Shown here: positions 47,601 through 59,076 of the stretch, one piece after another | Position numbering within the stretch: the stretch's first letter is position 1 | Layout: each line of letters opens with the position of its first letter | Source of the DNA: Synaphobranchus kaupii | Taxonomy: Eukaryota > Chordata > Actinopteri > Anguilliformes > Synaphobranchidae | Reading direction: 5' to 3' | Assembly (NCBI GenBank): GCA_029718625.1 | Contig: CM056376.1 | Location: forward strand, 111,764,373 to 111,828,372 | Length of the DNA: 64,000 nt | Translations under genes and position numbers: made by a program | The notes under the pieces: generated by a model | Told to the model about the DNA's origin: nothing | Databases searched by the model: none | Seen by the model: the letters and a program-made list of their open reading frames with translations, nothing else

Positions 47601-48674
47601 CGTCTCAATTTCGCTACCTCTCTTGAAACTTGGAAAGGGGTACCACAACATTAGCTAACTATCTAGTTATTAGCTAACTTTAATGGTAGCCTAATGTTTG
47701 AAGGTTAAGTAAGGTAACATTTACACTTTAGGGAATGTAAACCTATTTTTGTAATGTTCGTAATAAACCCATTTTAATTTGATGTGGTAGAACCAAAAGA
47801 ACTGCTAATTACTTAGCCTACTTGTGCGAGCAGCACATTTAAAAAAGATTTTTGCCCGCTTCTTCCACGTGCTTGGTTAACGTGCAGAACACGAAATAGT
47901 AGAAAAACTGGTAGGAGGAACACACCTGGCAGGCACTATAACAAACTCCTATAACTTCTTTTGATATGGCAAAAAGTTTCTCTAATTGAAATAAAGCACA
48001 CACACACACACACACACACGTCATCTGGACTGAATTTTGATTCACCTTGACACTCATCTGTTTAGAGCCAAAGCTTGAGTAAAGATGTGATGTGGGTAGC
48101 CTGTGTAGCCTACAAACAGCAATCTCTACCTGATGTGAGAATTATGACATTTTTACAGAGAGAGCCACAATCCAGAGAGAAAAATTGCAGCTTTTTTATT
48201 GAAAATTCAGACATTTTTTAAGCTAATGTGAGTTCATTACGCAAATGTGATTTTAATGTCTTCATATTCATTTTTTTTTCATTAAAACTTCCCATGCTTC
48301 CTATGGCAAAATTCCACAATAACAACCCAAAAGTGAAGAACTACTTTAAAAAAGTTAAGAAAGGTAAACCATAGAGAATCAGATTTTATTGGTAAAGTAT
48401 GTTTTATGTAGATGCTATCATATTGCTATGGTATTGGAATAATAAATTGCAATCATTATCATGCAACCATCATGCCCATGGGAGAATTAGCCTTCTGGTC
48501 CAATCGGATGCTGTACAGGCTGTACTAACTTGCCAGATGAGGCCTGTGACATTTCATCCCTCCAAATATTCAGTAAAATCCCCCATTTTCATAGGCATGC
48601 AGTGCACAGGCAGAAGTTGGGGGATATGAGGGGCTGTCCCTTTTGCCTTTAATGAACAAGTTCCCCCCTTACTA
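44631..48674. other. Intergenic, mostly unique; candidate regulatory DNA near 45700-45830
   Basis: No gene. 45700-45830 is repeat-free and contains an octamer ATTTGCAT at about 45748-45755 and GATAATTGTGG; it may be regulatory, which is untested. A (CA)n tract lies at about 47997-48019. Confidence 0.4.
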
Positions 48675-49847
48675 CACTCTCTGAAAAAAGGTAACGTTAC
48701 AAAAAGTGCCTAAAAAGGTACAAACGCTTGTCACTGGGGTGGTATCCTATAGGTAGGGGGAGACCAGGGACGGATGTAACTAATGACCATTACAAAATCT
48801 TGAATATCTCAAATCTAAAAACCAGCTAGAGTGATGAAACTCACTCTGTAAATGCTCACTTAGGTTTTCTTTTTGCATCTATAAAATGAGACCCATATCA
48901 TACTCCCAAAAGTTGTTTTTTGATATCTAAAAAAAAAATCTGATGAATGAATAAATTTTAATCTTTATTTTAATGTTCATTCATCCAAACATGTTTTTTT
49001 CATAATCACTGTTTGGTGAAGTTAAAAAGAATATGACTGAGGTGTGTCAAACTAATAGTGTTTAACTGGTTCAACAGGGTAATGCATGGTTGCAGCTACA
49101 GGGACGGTTGTAACACCTTTTACAACCATCCCCAAACCAAGTACTCAGTGATGCTCTTAAAACATAGATAAATAAAATAATTAATTTGTACAGAAATACC
49201 TTGGTGAGTTGATTCCTTGTCCCCCCTCATTATATACCACACAAAATGCCAGGGCATTACTTTCATTTTCTTGCAATGGGATCCGTGTATTTTCTTGTCA
49301 GAACGACTCAAAAAGGCATCCATTCATGGTCTGTAGGTGGTTGTGTATTGTGAAAAGGCAAATATAAGCACATTTTCTTAAAATAAGAAATTCAGTCACA
49401 ATTTATACTTGATCAAAAAATAATGTTTTGAGAATTTGATTGATTTATATATGTTATATTTTTGACCTGTTACCCTTGGGGTAGGTTGTAACAGTGGAGT
49501 AGCCTAATGGTCTTGAAATGGATTTTGTAACCAGTTCATTGTTTATGAAAATACTTAAAGATAATCATTCAGCAGCAAAGACACATACGTAAGTATATAA
49601 AATAACAATTTTGCTGGTCTACTGTAAATTGTAAAAAAAAGTGTTACAGCTGTCCCCTGGTCTCACATACTTAAAATTGTACCCCTAGCCAGCAATACAT
49701 AATTCATTTTTAACTTTTTTGCTTGTAAAAGGTACTTATTAGTACCCAGATAGAACATTATTGTACTTTCAGGGTACATATGGGAAATTTGTTCCTTAGA
49801 GATTAAAAAAAAAATGCACCTCCATTGTACTTTTATTTCTGAGAGTG
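48675..49847. mobile_element. TIR element (CACTCTCTGAAA ends) carrying a nested insertion
   Basis: The left end CACTCTCTGAAAAAAGGTA and the right end, reverse-complemented CACTCTCAGAAATAAAAGTA, are inverted. Inner parts share GGTACAAA/GGTACT segments. No clear target duplication was found. The element at 48760-49664 lies inside. Confidence 0.6.
48760..49664. mobile_element. Nested TIR element (GAGACCAGGGACGG ends)
   Basis: Left end GAGACCAGGGACGGATGTAA; right end reverse-complemented GAGACCAGGGGACAGCTGTA. The motif GGGACGGTTGTAACACC recurs internally at about 49102 and GTTGTAACAG near 49487. AT-rich, no transposase. Confidence 0.6.
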
Positions 49848-50334
49848 CATTCAATCAATTGTTATTTTCCAAAAATTGTGCAATTCTAAACTTGCAAATA
49901 TTGCCTAGTCTGTAAGTGGCCTATCACCTATGGGCCCTATACTGTGGAGCTGGGGAAGCTGCTTTCATTCTATTTGTGATGCTACTGTTACATGACGAGA
50001 GGGAGAAACCTCCTTTTGTTTTAGCCTCTGCCTTTGCGAAAGTCTGTGAACAGCCTATAACTTTAACTGACTCACATACAAAGTTTTAAGATTCATTCCC
50101 ATTAACTCTTTTGTAAATTCCCCCCATTTGCTTTTGAGCAGTGGTGATGAAGAGAAGGATCGGCCTAGTTTGGCAACCCAGAAGGAACAGGGTGCCACCA
50201 CCATAGATGACTTGCACAGATAGGCCTGGAATTTTTTTTCATGAAAATAAAATAAACAGACCACTTCCAGATCGGAAAAGGCGTAGCTCAAGATTACACT
50301 TCTGCCCTCATCAGATGGAATCCGCATGGCTATA
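49848..50334. other. Intergenic, no recognised gene
   Basis: Nothing supported. The 102-codon frame at 50055-50363 (-) overlaps the fold-back end and has no known domain. Confidence 0.45.
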
Positions 50335-50350
50335 CTACGGGGGCCCAGAG

Positions 50351-50865
50351 GTGCAATCCACATTTATAAAAAGCAATCTTTGTTTCTAAATTCCTCATTT
50401 ATAAAAATAAATCTTTGTTTCTAAATATAAATCCTCTTTTCCAAAAAGAAATCCTTGTTTCTAAGATGAGATCCATATTTCTAAATAGAAATCCTCGTTT
50501 CTAAAAGAAGTCCTTGTTTCTAAATATGAATCCTCATTTTTAAAACAAAATCCTCATTGCTAAAAGGAAATCCTTGTTTCTTAATATAAATCCTTGTTTG
50601 TAAACATAAATCTGTATTTCTAAATAGAAATCTTCCTTTCTAAAACTAAATCCTTATTTCCAAAAATAAATCCTAGTTTCAAAAATAAAATCCATAATTC
50701 TAAATAGAAATCCTCATTTCTAAAACAAATCCTTATTTCTAAATGAAATCCTTGTTTCTAAAAATAAATCCTTATTTCTAAATAGAAATCCTTCTTTCTA
50801 AATGTAAATCCTCGTTTCTAAAACAAAATCCTCATTTCTAAAACAAAATCCTTGTGTTTCCTATT
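50351..50865. repeat. 20-bp repeat array, left (about 25 units)
   Basis: Units fit RAAATCCTYRTTTCTAAAWA and are almost all 20 bp long with single-base changes. The first unit merges with the terminal GCAATCCACATTT sequence, so the array forms the end of the element. Confidence 0.93.
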
Positions 50866-51379
50866 CATACAAACCAGAAATGCAGCAACCGAATTTCCTA
50901 TACCTTACCAACTTCGTTTGTCGTTTGTCAACATAGCAAAGACAATATCGAAGTGTAGGACGGTGGAAGACCTGAGCTATTTATAATGAACAGGAAATCC
51001 GAAACAGGTGAAAAGGATAATTGCCGGGCGAGTTTCAAACACTGGAACGGAGGCGGAAAATATCCGATAGAGCGTCCGGAAATAGAGCGTAAGAAATATG
51101 TCTGCTGTAAAGGCGCTGTATAGCTGGTGCTTGATCATCATTTGTTAAATAAAAATTTGCCCTTTGCTATTATTTTCTAGCGTGTTCTCCGTTCTCACCC
51201 AGTGTGAACCAAACCAGTACAAGGTGACAGCACTAAGCGTATATAGGTATATATATATATATATATTTGTTCAATTAATTAAGACTATGCTTACTTCTGT
51301 TTTAATTATACTGATATCACTGTATCGATTTAAAGTACTACAGAATCAAAATAGCTGCTAATTCTGCTATAATTAAATG
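50866..51379. other. Unique DNA between the left array and the LINE
   Basis: Includes an (AT)n tract at about 51246-51266. No gene. It belongs to the segment that splits the 20-bp array; its own borders are undefined. Confidence 0.45.
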
Positions 51380-53366
51380 TTTAGAACATGTTGATGTGAA
51401 GTTTTTCAATCTGGTTTTCGACCCTCTCATAGCACTGAAACAGCCCTAGTCAAAGTATTCAATGACCTACTCCTTGCTTCTGACAGTGGCTACATCTCTG
51501 TACTCATGCTTCTAGATTTAAGTGCAGCATTTGACACAGTTGATCACCTCATCCTTCTGGATAGGCTTGAAAATATTGTTGGCCTCCGTGGACTGACTCT
51601 TTCCTGGTTTAGATCATACTTATCAGACCGATATCAATTTGTGCATCTTAACAATGACTCCTCCTATAAGTCTAGGGTTAGATATGGACTACCACAAGGA
51701 TCTGCCCTTGGGCCTTTGCTCTTCTCCCTATACATGCTTCCCCTGGGACAAATCATTCGTAAACATGGCATTAACTTCCACTGCTATGCAGATGACACCC
51801 AGCTGTATCTATCAGTCAAGCCTGATGAAGTTGTACAGCTGTCAAAGATGGAAGCTTGTCTTATAGATATAAAGGAATGGATGACCCATAACTTTCTCTT
51901 GCTAAACTCTGATAAGACAGAGGTAATGGTAGTGGGGCCCAAGTCCCTGAGATGCAAACTATCTGGCTATATGCCTAACATTGATGGAATTTCAATCACT
52001 TCAAGTGCTGTCATTAAAGATCTTGGTGTTACGTTTGATCCAGATCTCGTATTTGATACACACATTAAAGACATCTCTAGGGTTGCTTTCTATCACTTGA
52101 GGAACATCTCAAAAATTTGAAAAATACTGTCCCTACATGATGCTGAAAAGCTAGTCCATGCTTTTGTTACTTCTAGAATAAATTACTGTAATGCTCTTTT
52201 GTCTGGATGTGCAAATTCCTCTCTGAAAGGGCTTCAGCTAATTCAAAATACAGCAGCTCGTATTCTCACGAGAACTCGGAGATTTGAACACATCAGCCCA
52301 GTGTTAGCTTCATTTCACTGGTTGCCAGTCAAATTTCGAATAGACTATAAGATTCTGTTACTTACCTTTAAAGCCTTACATGGGCTTGCCCCCTTATATT
52401 TAAGTGATTTACTTTTCCCTTATAATCCCTCACGAATGCTCCGTTCGCAGGGCGCAGGCCTCCTTGTTATTCCTAGAATAGCTAAAAGTACCATAGGTGG
52501 TAGAGCCTTTTCCTATCGTGCTCCTCTCCTATGGAACAAATTGCCTGCTCATGTTCGGGGTGCAGACACTATCAGTTTATTTAAAGCTAGGCTTAAAACC
52601 CATCTTTTTAGTCTGTCCTATAGTTGAGGGGCAGGAGTGGGTGGCTGGCATAAGCTATAGAGTCTCTGGTGGACTGAGCAGTCAGTGCTGTCACTGGATC
52701 ATTATTGGTAGTGCTGTGTTAAGCTGGACCGGTCATGGTCTGGTGGTGACTGTCTCAAGCCTGCCCTCATGGCTGTATTGGCCCCTGCCTCTGTTTAGCC
52801 CTTAGCTATGCTGCCATAGCCTTATTCTGCTGGGGTTTCCTTATGGCACGCAGGCACCTCTGTCTCTCCTGCTCTGCTTGTTCTGCTACCATCTGAACCC
52901 CCTAACAATGTTTTTTTTCTTTTTTCCTCTTCCCTGCTCTGGGCACCTCCCCGGAGCTCTAGCCCAAGTTTCCAGAGTTTCCCAAGCCCTCCCCCCGCCC
53001 CCCTCCTGGCCCGGAGCTCCAGCCCAAGACCAGCTAGGCGCCCCCCCACCTGCCACTGCTGATCTCTACATGACGGAGTCATCAGAGTAGAATACCTCCC
53101 TATGAAATAATCAACCCATAGGCGAGTGGAGGATGGGCATCCCCCCAATAGCCGGGTTTCTCTCGAGATTTCTTCCCATCGGGGAGTTTTTTCTCGCCAC
53201 AGTATGAGGGTTTTCTCTCCCTACTAGAGAGTTTTTACCACTGCTAGCTGGGGGCTTAGAGCTGGCTTTTCCCATTTCCCCTTTCCTCCCCTTTCTGTTC
53301 TGTAAAGCGTCTTTGTGACAGTCGTCTGTGAAATGCGCTATATAAATAAAATTGAATTGAATTGTT
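51380..53366 (+). mobile_element. L2-like LINE, 5'-truncated
   Basis: Carries a reverse transcriptase frame, a long 3' UTR and a typical end: a GTAAAGCGTCTTTGTGACAG segment, TGAAATGCGCTATATAAATA and ATTGAATTGAATTG as short terminal repeats. The 5' part (endonuclease) is absent; readable coding starts at about 51405 with [14 protein letters not shown]. Confidence 0.85.
51405..52627 (+). pseudogene. L2-like reverse transcriptase, one in-frame stop
   Basis: In a single frame: [31 protein letters not shown] (motif A, catalytic Asp), [26 protein letters not shown] (catalytic YADD, about 51782-51808) and [12 protein letters not shown]. After a TGA at 52118-52120 it goes on to NYCNALLSG, LQLIQNTAARILT, FHWLPVKFRIDYKILLLTFKA and LWNKLPAHVR, up to a natural stop at 52625-52627. 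The TGA sits where related elements have Arg, so a CGA-to-TGA CpG transition is the likely cause. Only the start is truncated. Confidence 0.9.
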
Positions 53367-54092
53367 GATTACTGTCCCAAATAAATAAATAAATAAATTA
53401 GATAAAGTGAACTTTATAAAGGAGGCATTGTCTTGTTTGCTACATTTAGCTTTAAAAAACAACATTCTATATAGTTTAGATATTTGTTTTAATATAATCA
53501 AAAGTGTGATCAAAGTAAAGTGTGGTCAAAGTGGTTTATGGGGTGTACCCACATTCTTCTCCTCCTCAGGAGCATTCGGAGCAAGAGATAAACCGCAATT
53601 GCCTTCCTCATGCTTACAACTCATACTGAAACAAAAAAAAAAAAAGTACTAACTTATATTAATATTGCGAGATAAGGTAATCACTCAACTGATTTTGTTA
53701 TAATGACATAATTACATTATAGGCTACAAAGTAAAAATAAAAAGTAGGCCATTTGCTGCAAGCCAGAGAAGATTTGTTTGTTGGTTTGATGTGTAGCTAT
53801 TTTCCCATGTACTAATATATTGACAGTTCATTTTAATTAACCTCTCAAGCAGTAAGACATATGTAATAGCAATATTTACTCCCATTATTAAGCGAAGCTC
53901 ACAAATCCTGAATGTAGGCTGTTTGTTTGTATAGCGCGTCTCTGTCATTCACGGAACGTGCTCCGAAAAAGCAATATTATGTGCGCTTGAGCGTCTGGTG
54001 GGTTCGGGGCGCCACACCACACAGCGCACAGGGCACAACGCACCGCGCACGGCACACGCACCCCTGTTGGTAACTGCATAATAAACTTTGTT
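53367..54092. other. Unique DNA between the LINE and the inner array
   Basis: No gene. A GC-rich CGCACRG-type stretch at about 53985-54062 stands out from the AT-rich neighbourhood. Confidence 0.45.
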
Positions 54093-54235
54093 CTAAAACA
54101 AAATCTTTATTTCTAAATTAAATCCTTGTTTCTAAATGGAAATCCTTTTTTCTAAATTGAAATCCTCATTTCTAAAAATGAAATCCTTATTTCTAAATTG
54201 AGATCCTCATTTCTGTAAAGAAATCCTTGTTTCTA
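54093..54235. repeat. 20-bp repeat array, inner left (about 7 units)
   Basis: Same unit and orientation as 50351-50865. The unit order, including variants such as GAGATCCTCATTTCTGTAAA, matches the inner edge of the right array in inverted form, so array and arm were duplicated together. Confidence 0.92.
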
Positions 54236-54822
54236 TAGCCTAAAGCCTCAAAGCTAAATACTACAGTTAGACTATGCGCAAAGCATACTGAGACCACATG
54301 ACGTAGCTATGCACGAGTGTGTCTGAGAGAGTGCTATTTGTATAGCAAATCTAACGAGAAGCTAGTCCATTGACTGGCATAATAACTAGCACAAAATTGC
54401 CGAACAAACTAAAGTTAAGTTTTCTAGCAGACATAGGCTATTAGGTTAAAGCCTGTTAACAAGTTCAATAATTTGAGGAATATAATGGAAACTCATTCGT
54501 AGGGAACTGCAGCTTTACAGCACATTAAGCACATGGTTCGCTGTTATCATCACCTCCAATAAAAAACATAAGCTTTTCATTTCTCGTTCATTGTTGCACT
54601 GTACGTACAGTACATAATAATAATAAGTTACTTGTTCATGTGCAACGAAATTGACTCTCGTCAAATCGCAAAGAACTCAATGTAGCCTGTGGTCCAGAGA
54701 TTCCAGACAATGTGCAGGTTAACTGTGGTCAATTTAGATGCTTTGAAGTCAACATTTTTTGATGGATATGATATGTGATAAATAATGATTTGTGATGAAT
54801 GATAAGATCATGAGTTATTACT
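54236..54822. repeat. Left inverted arm of the fold-back
   Basis: Pairs with about 56108-56654. Shared segments include GAGTGTGTCTGAGAGAGTGC, AATTTGAGGAATATAA (with gaps), AACGAAATTGACTC and ATTTTTTGATGGA. Identity is high at the outer side and falls towards the centre. Confidence 0.88.
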
Positions 54823-56107
54823 CTCGGATAGCTGTACAAACATAGGCGACTGTAAATCCGTGGAAATGCTGCAGTAGCTATTATTCGCCCAGTAGATGGC
54901 GGGCTGGTAGCGCCTTACGATACGAGAATAGAGCTAGCTACAATCTACAATAAACCATATCATACACGAAAGAGCTAGGGTAGGCCTATAATCTTGTGCC
55001 AACTGTGTCGCGCATTTGTTGCACTGGGATATATGTAAATTGATTTTAGCATGATAAATAAAATAAGCTGTTGATCATATTAACAAGAGATGTATTCTCA
55101 AAAACTGGGGGAAAAATCCAACCTTTCCAACAAAATCACTTCAATTTATTACATCCACATGGGAAAGATCAATGTCACTCAGGCAACAACCCTTAGAACG
55201 CGATAACATGGAAGTTCTGGAACCTATTCTGACCTAGCTACTTAAACATAGACCAGCAACATTTAGCGCGCACTGTGATGTTCTCTGAATCTTTCCAAAT
55301 ATCTAACACCTACGCAGCAAACAGTGGACGTCCCAGGGACATACCACTTCAGTCCTCTCAAAGCTATGATGTGACCTTCCCTAGGAATGTCCTAAAAACA
55401 TTACTAGGACGTTATTAAAGTCCTAGGAAGGTCACTGTTTGGTTACAATATGACATTTAATTTGAATTTTTCGGGGACGTTCAAGCAACGTCCCTATCCG
55501 GCTATGATAGCAACTGATCGTACGTAGCGGAGATCGCTGCACCAAGTAGGCTATTTAAGGCACTGTAGCCTAACGTTATGTGATAACCCTTCTCCTTCGT
55601 CTTACCATCAATTCCTATCATGCCAATTCTGCCTTTGAAAGTGCAGGACATTGAGCAAAAGCGACATAATCGTAACTTCACTGGGCTCCATGTTGGCGTC
55701 TGTCTGTCACCATGTCAACCTTCCCTGCGTTACTGTGTGTGCATGCGTGTCATACTGTAGGCTATGGCCACATACAGATTGTGGAATGTAGGCTAAACAC
55801 TATAGACAAAAGATCGGATTGTAATCGTAAATTGAATAAAATAATAACTATTAACACAATAAAAATTTAAGAATGCATTTGGGGTTTGAGGCTGTATTAC
55901 ACATAGCTAATGTAGGCTACACGTAGCTAGGTTACAACAACTGACACACTATTGTTACTCTTTCGTAATGATATTGTCTTATTGTAGCTACCTTCTTCCC
56001 ATTGCTGTGCAGTTAGCACCAGGTGAATTTTCATGGATTGACAGTACAGTATTTTCATGGATTGACAGTAGGCTATTTTTGTAGCCTATATCTATCTGAC
56101 AGTTACA
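54823..56107. other. Spacer of the fold-back, non-coding
   Basis: 1.28 kb without an open frame of note. Contains a small cluster of short inverted motifs near 55330-55500 (GGACGTCCCAGGGAC-type, TAGGACGTTA, GGGACGTTC). Confidence 0.6.
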
Positions 56108-56654
56108 CCTTACAACCTTATCATTCGTCCCAATTCATTACCATGTCCATCAAAAATGGTTAACTTTGTTTTTCTCTCAAAGTATGTAAATTGACCACAA
56201 TTGGCTAGTTAGCAATCTGTCTGGATCGCTTAGGCTACATTGAGTTCATTTGACGAGTCAATTTCGTTTCACACCAACAAGTAACTTAGCTGGTTAAAAT
56301 GTAGACTGCTGTAGGCTAGTACAGCGCAGCAATGAATGGGAAATTAAAAGCTTGTTTTTTATTGGATGTTGATAACAGCAAACCAGATGATAGCATGGGC
56401 TGCTGTGAAGCAGCAGTTCCCTACGAACGAGTTTCCGTTATATTCCTCAAATTATTGAACTTTAAATTATTAACAGGCTTTAACCTAATAACCTATGTCT
56501 GCTAAAAACCTAACCTTAGTTTCTTCGGCAATTTTGTGCTAGTTATTATGCCAGTCAGTGGACTAGCTTCTTGTTAGAGTTGCTATACAAATAGCACTCT
56601 CTCAGACACACTCGTGCATACGTCATGCTTTGCGCATTTAGCTTTCAGGCTTTA
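56108..56654. repeat. Right inverted arm of the fold-back
   Basis: Inverted partner of 54236-54822; differs by indels of up to several tens of bases near the centre. Confidence 0.88.
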
Positions 56655-57077
56655 TAGAAACAAGGATTTCTTTACAGAAATGAGGATCTCAATTTAGAAA
56701 TAAGGATTTCATTTTAGAAATGAGGATTTCAATTTAGAAACAAGGATACATTTTTAGAAAAACGGATTTTGTTTTAGAAATTAAGATTTCTATTTAGAAA
56801 AAATGATTTCTATTTAGAAATAATTATTTCTATTTAGAAACAAGGATTTAATTTAGAAATAGCCTAAGGATATTGTTTTAGAAATGAGGATTTTTGTTTA
56901 GAATTACGGATTTTATTTTGGAAACTAGGATTTTTATTAAGAAACAAGGATTTATTTTTACCAACAAGGATTTTGTTTTAGAAATGAGGATTTATATTTA
57001 GAAACAATGTTTTTTTTTTTAGGAAAGAGGATTTCTACTTAGAAACAAATATAGCTTTTTAGAAATGTGGATTGCAC
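56655..57077. repeat. 20-bp repeat array, right (about 20 units), inverted
   Basis: Units follow TAGAAAYRAGGATTTNWATT, the reverse complement of the left consensus, and end in GAAATGTGGATTGCACCTCT at the terminus. A few units have 1-5-bp indels (56843-56880, 57005-57025). Confidence 0.93.
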
Positions 57078-57090
57078 CTCTGGGCCACCG

Positions 57091-58830
57091 TACTATACTC
57101 CCAGTCACCTCAGAGCAGATTTCCGACACAGTTAGTAATGTTAAAATTATTTTCTATTAAGTCCCACATGTCCAATGATTTCCTCACATTAAAAGCGAAT
57201 AAGACTGGGGTCCTCATTTCTGGCTGAGGAGGTTGGGGAAAGGATTGCACATTTAGTGTGCACAGCAAATCAAGTATGAAATTAAGGTTAGTTAATGCAT
57301 AGTTAATGGATTTATTACAATCAAACTTGACTTTTGTAGCAAATGCTTCACTATTCAATAAAAAATGTATTGACCGGCTACAACTCATCTAGAATTCAGC
57401 CACATGTGGAAATTGCATATCCTGTGTGTAATTGCTGGAAAATCATTTCTCTTGTGAGACATCCGTTTTAATTCAGACAACGTGAATGGTTATCAGGTTA
57501 TTTTCTTAATAATTATTCACAACTTGCAGTGAACCAAAACTTGCTCAGGTGTTAAGGCCTAAACTATTTTTTCAGTGACAGGGAATTTACTGGAGAAGGG
57601 CCATTAGGCAGGGGATTTATATTTAAATCAGCTGGGAGGTCTTTAATTGAATTTGGAGGCCATTGTCCGTTTTCACAGCCACTCCAGCAGTGGGATGACT
57701 GTTTGTCTCCATCTCTGGTTCGCATATCCCACCGTCTGACACCTACAGCCATCTAAATGGAGAGCTGTTGGTGGTCACTGGTCACCATTGAGGAATCACA
57801 TTTCTTTTTAATTGAGATTTCTACTTGATGATCAGCACTTGTGTCATGCGTAAGAATGGAGTTAAAATGTAAAATGGGTGTCCGGTCCTCTCAAAGGTGT
57901 TGCTGTTGAAATACTGAAAATATTAACAATTCGTCCCAAAACTTTATTATGAGCCATGCAAGAAAAAAGTACAGTTTGTATGTAAATATTCATAAACTTG
58001 TTGTTATCTAGTAATCAAGCATTTTACCTGTAAATTCCAAAAACAACAGAGCCATCTCCAACACCTTTATTTTAATTCAATTAATCTGGAGTTAGGGACA
58101 GGTTTATTGGAAGGACCATAGGCTACCTACTGTACATGCCATTAGGAAGCATGATCAACCAAACATTGCTGCTATGGAATGAGATTGCATTGCCATTTTT
58201 CAATTAAATGTATGTGAAACATTAAGCCTTATTCATTTTCAAGTAAGGTCAGGTGAAAGTTTAGGTAGACCTTGCTTTCCCAGTATCCTCTGTTTAACTG
58301 GGGAAAAAAATCCCCTGAAACTCCAGGGTAAAATGTATAAACATGGTACCGTACACATATGCAATATTTTAATTGAAAAAGGCTAATATTTCCCATATGT
58401 TTGCATTGTATACCACTAAATGGTAGTCTGAGAATCTCCTGTATATCTAATAATCTAAAAGGCATTTTGTTGAAATAGATCATATTGACTTTGCAGAGAG
58501 CCCTTTCCCACAGCCATGCAATTAATTGCTAACCAATTTTGTACACTGTTTAATTCAGGAAAAAGTAGGCTAGGCATATTTTTATTTGTAAGCTACCTGT
58601 ATTTTCTTATAAAAAGCCAATTTGCTATTGTTGTCAGGTGACGTTAAACTTTTTTTAAATTTTTTTATTTAGAACATATTAAAATAACCCATAAACATTT
58701 TAAATATACCACGACGTAATTGAGATTTTGAGGGAGAAAACAAAGAAAGAATGTTTTACAAGGAAAAATAATGTCAGCTTTCTCGGCTAAGGCGAACAAA
58801 AAACTTCATTTCCCATCTTTCACTTAAAAG
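57091..58830. other. Intergenic upstream of h2az1; candidate regulatory DNA
   Basis: No gene or recognised repeat. Much of 57540-58500 looks unique. Conservation is untested. Confidence 0.4.
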
Positions 58831-58845
58831 AGGCGCGCAAGACAC

Positions 58846-59040
58846 TTTTTCCCGCCCATGGAAGCAAGCTATGATTGTGGTTGGTTAAAGAGCTCCCCCA
58901 AGCAATTTCGTATAGAAATGCGATTGGTTCACTGACTGAATGCAACGTCCCGGATGTATGGCATTCTACTATGCATATATAATAAAGTGAAGGCGGGACA
59001 AGCCGTTTAAACCAGAGAAGGCAAAGAGGTTAAGTAGATT
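58846..59040 (+). promoter_or_regulatory. h2az1: h2az1 promoter
   Basis: Contains an E2F-like TTTTTCCCGCCC at 58846-58857, an inverted CCAAT box (ATTGG at 58923-58927), a second NF-Y-like GGTTGGTT at about 58879-58886, and an AT-rich TATATAATAAA at about 58976-58986 as a TATA candidate. This combination suits a growth-linked histone variant gene. The start site is inferred to lie near 59010. Confidence 0.6.
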
Positions 59041-59076
59041 AAATTATAGCGCAGGTTTGCAACCAAATAAAACACA

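Larger units (their letters stand above)
50335..57090. mobile_element. Giant fold-back structure with 20-bp-repeat terminal arrays
   Basis: The outer ends are inverted copies: TACTACGGGGGCCCAGAGGT then GCAATCCACAT at left, and reverse-complemented TAGTACGGTGGCCCAGAGGT then GCAATCCACAT at right. Each end runs directly into an array of 20-bp units. The right array (56655-57077) is inverted relative to the left ones (50351-50865, 54093-54235). Inside, unique DNA at about 54236-54822 is repeated inverted at about 56108-56654, around a 1.28-kb spacer. A segment of about 3.2 kb containing an L2-like LINE separates the two parts of the left array. No transposase frame was seen. The design resembles Foldback-type elements, whose inverted repeats are made of tandem arrays; the family is not identified. 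Confidence 0.75.

Noticed and set aside
50351..50865. Regular 20-bp repeats resembling a CRISPR array
   Set aside because: Units are contiguous with no unique spacers, they form inverted ends of a larger palindrome, and the genome is a vertebrate.
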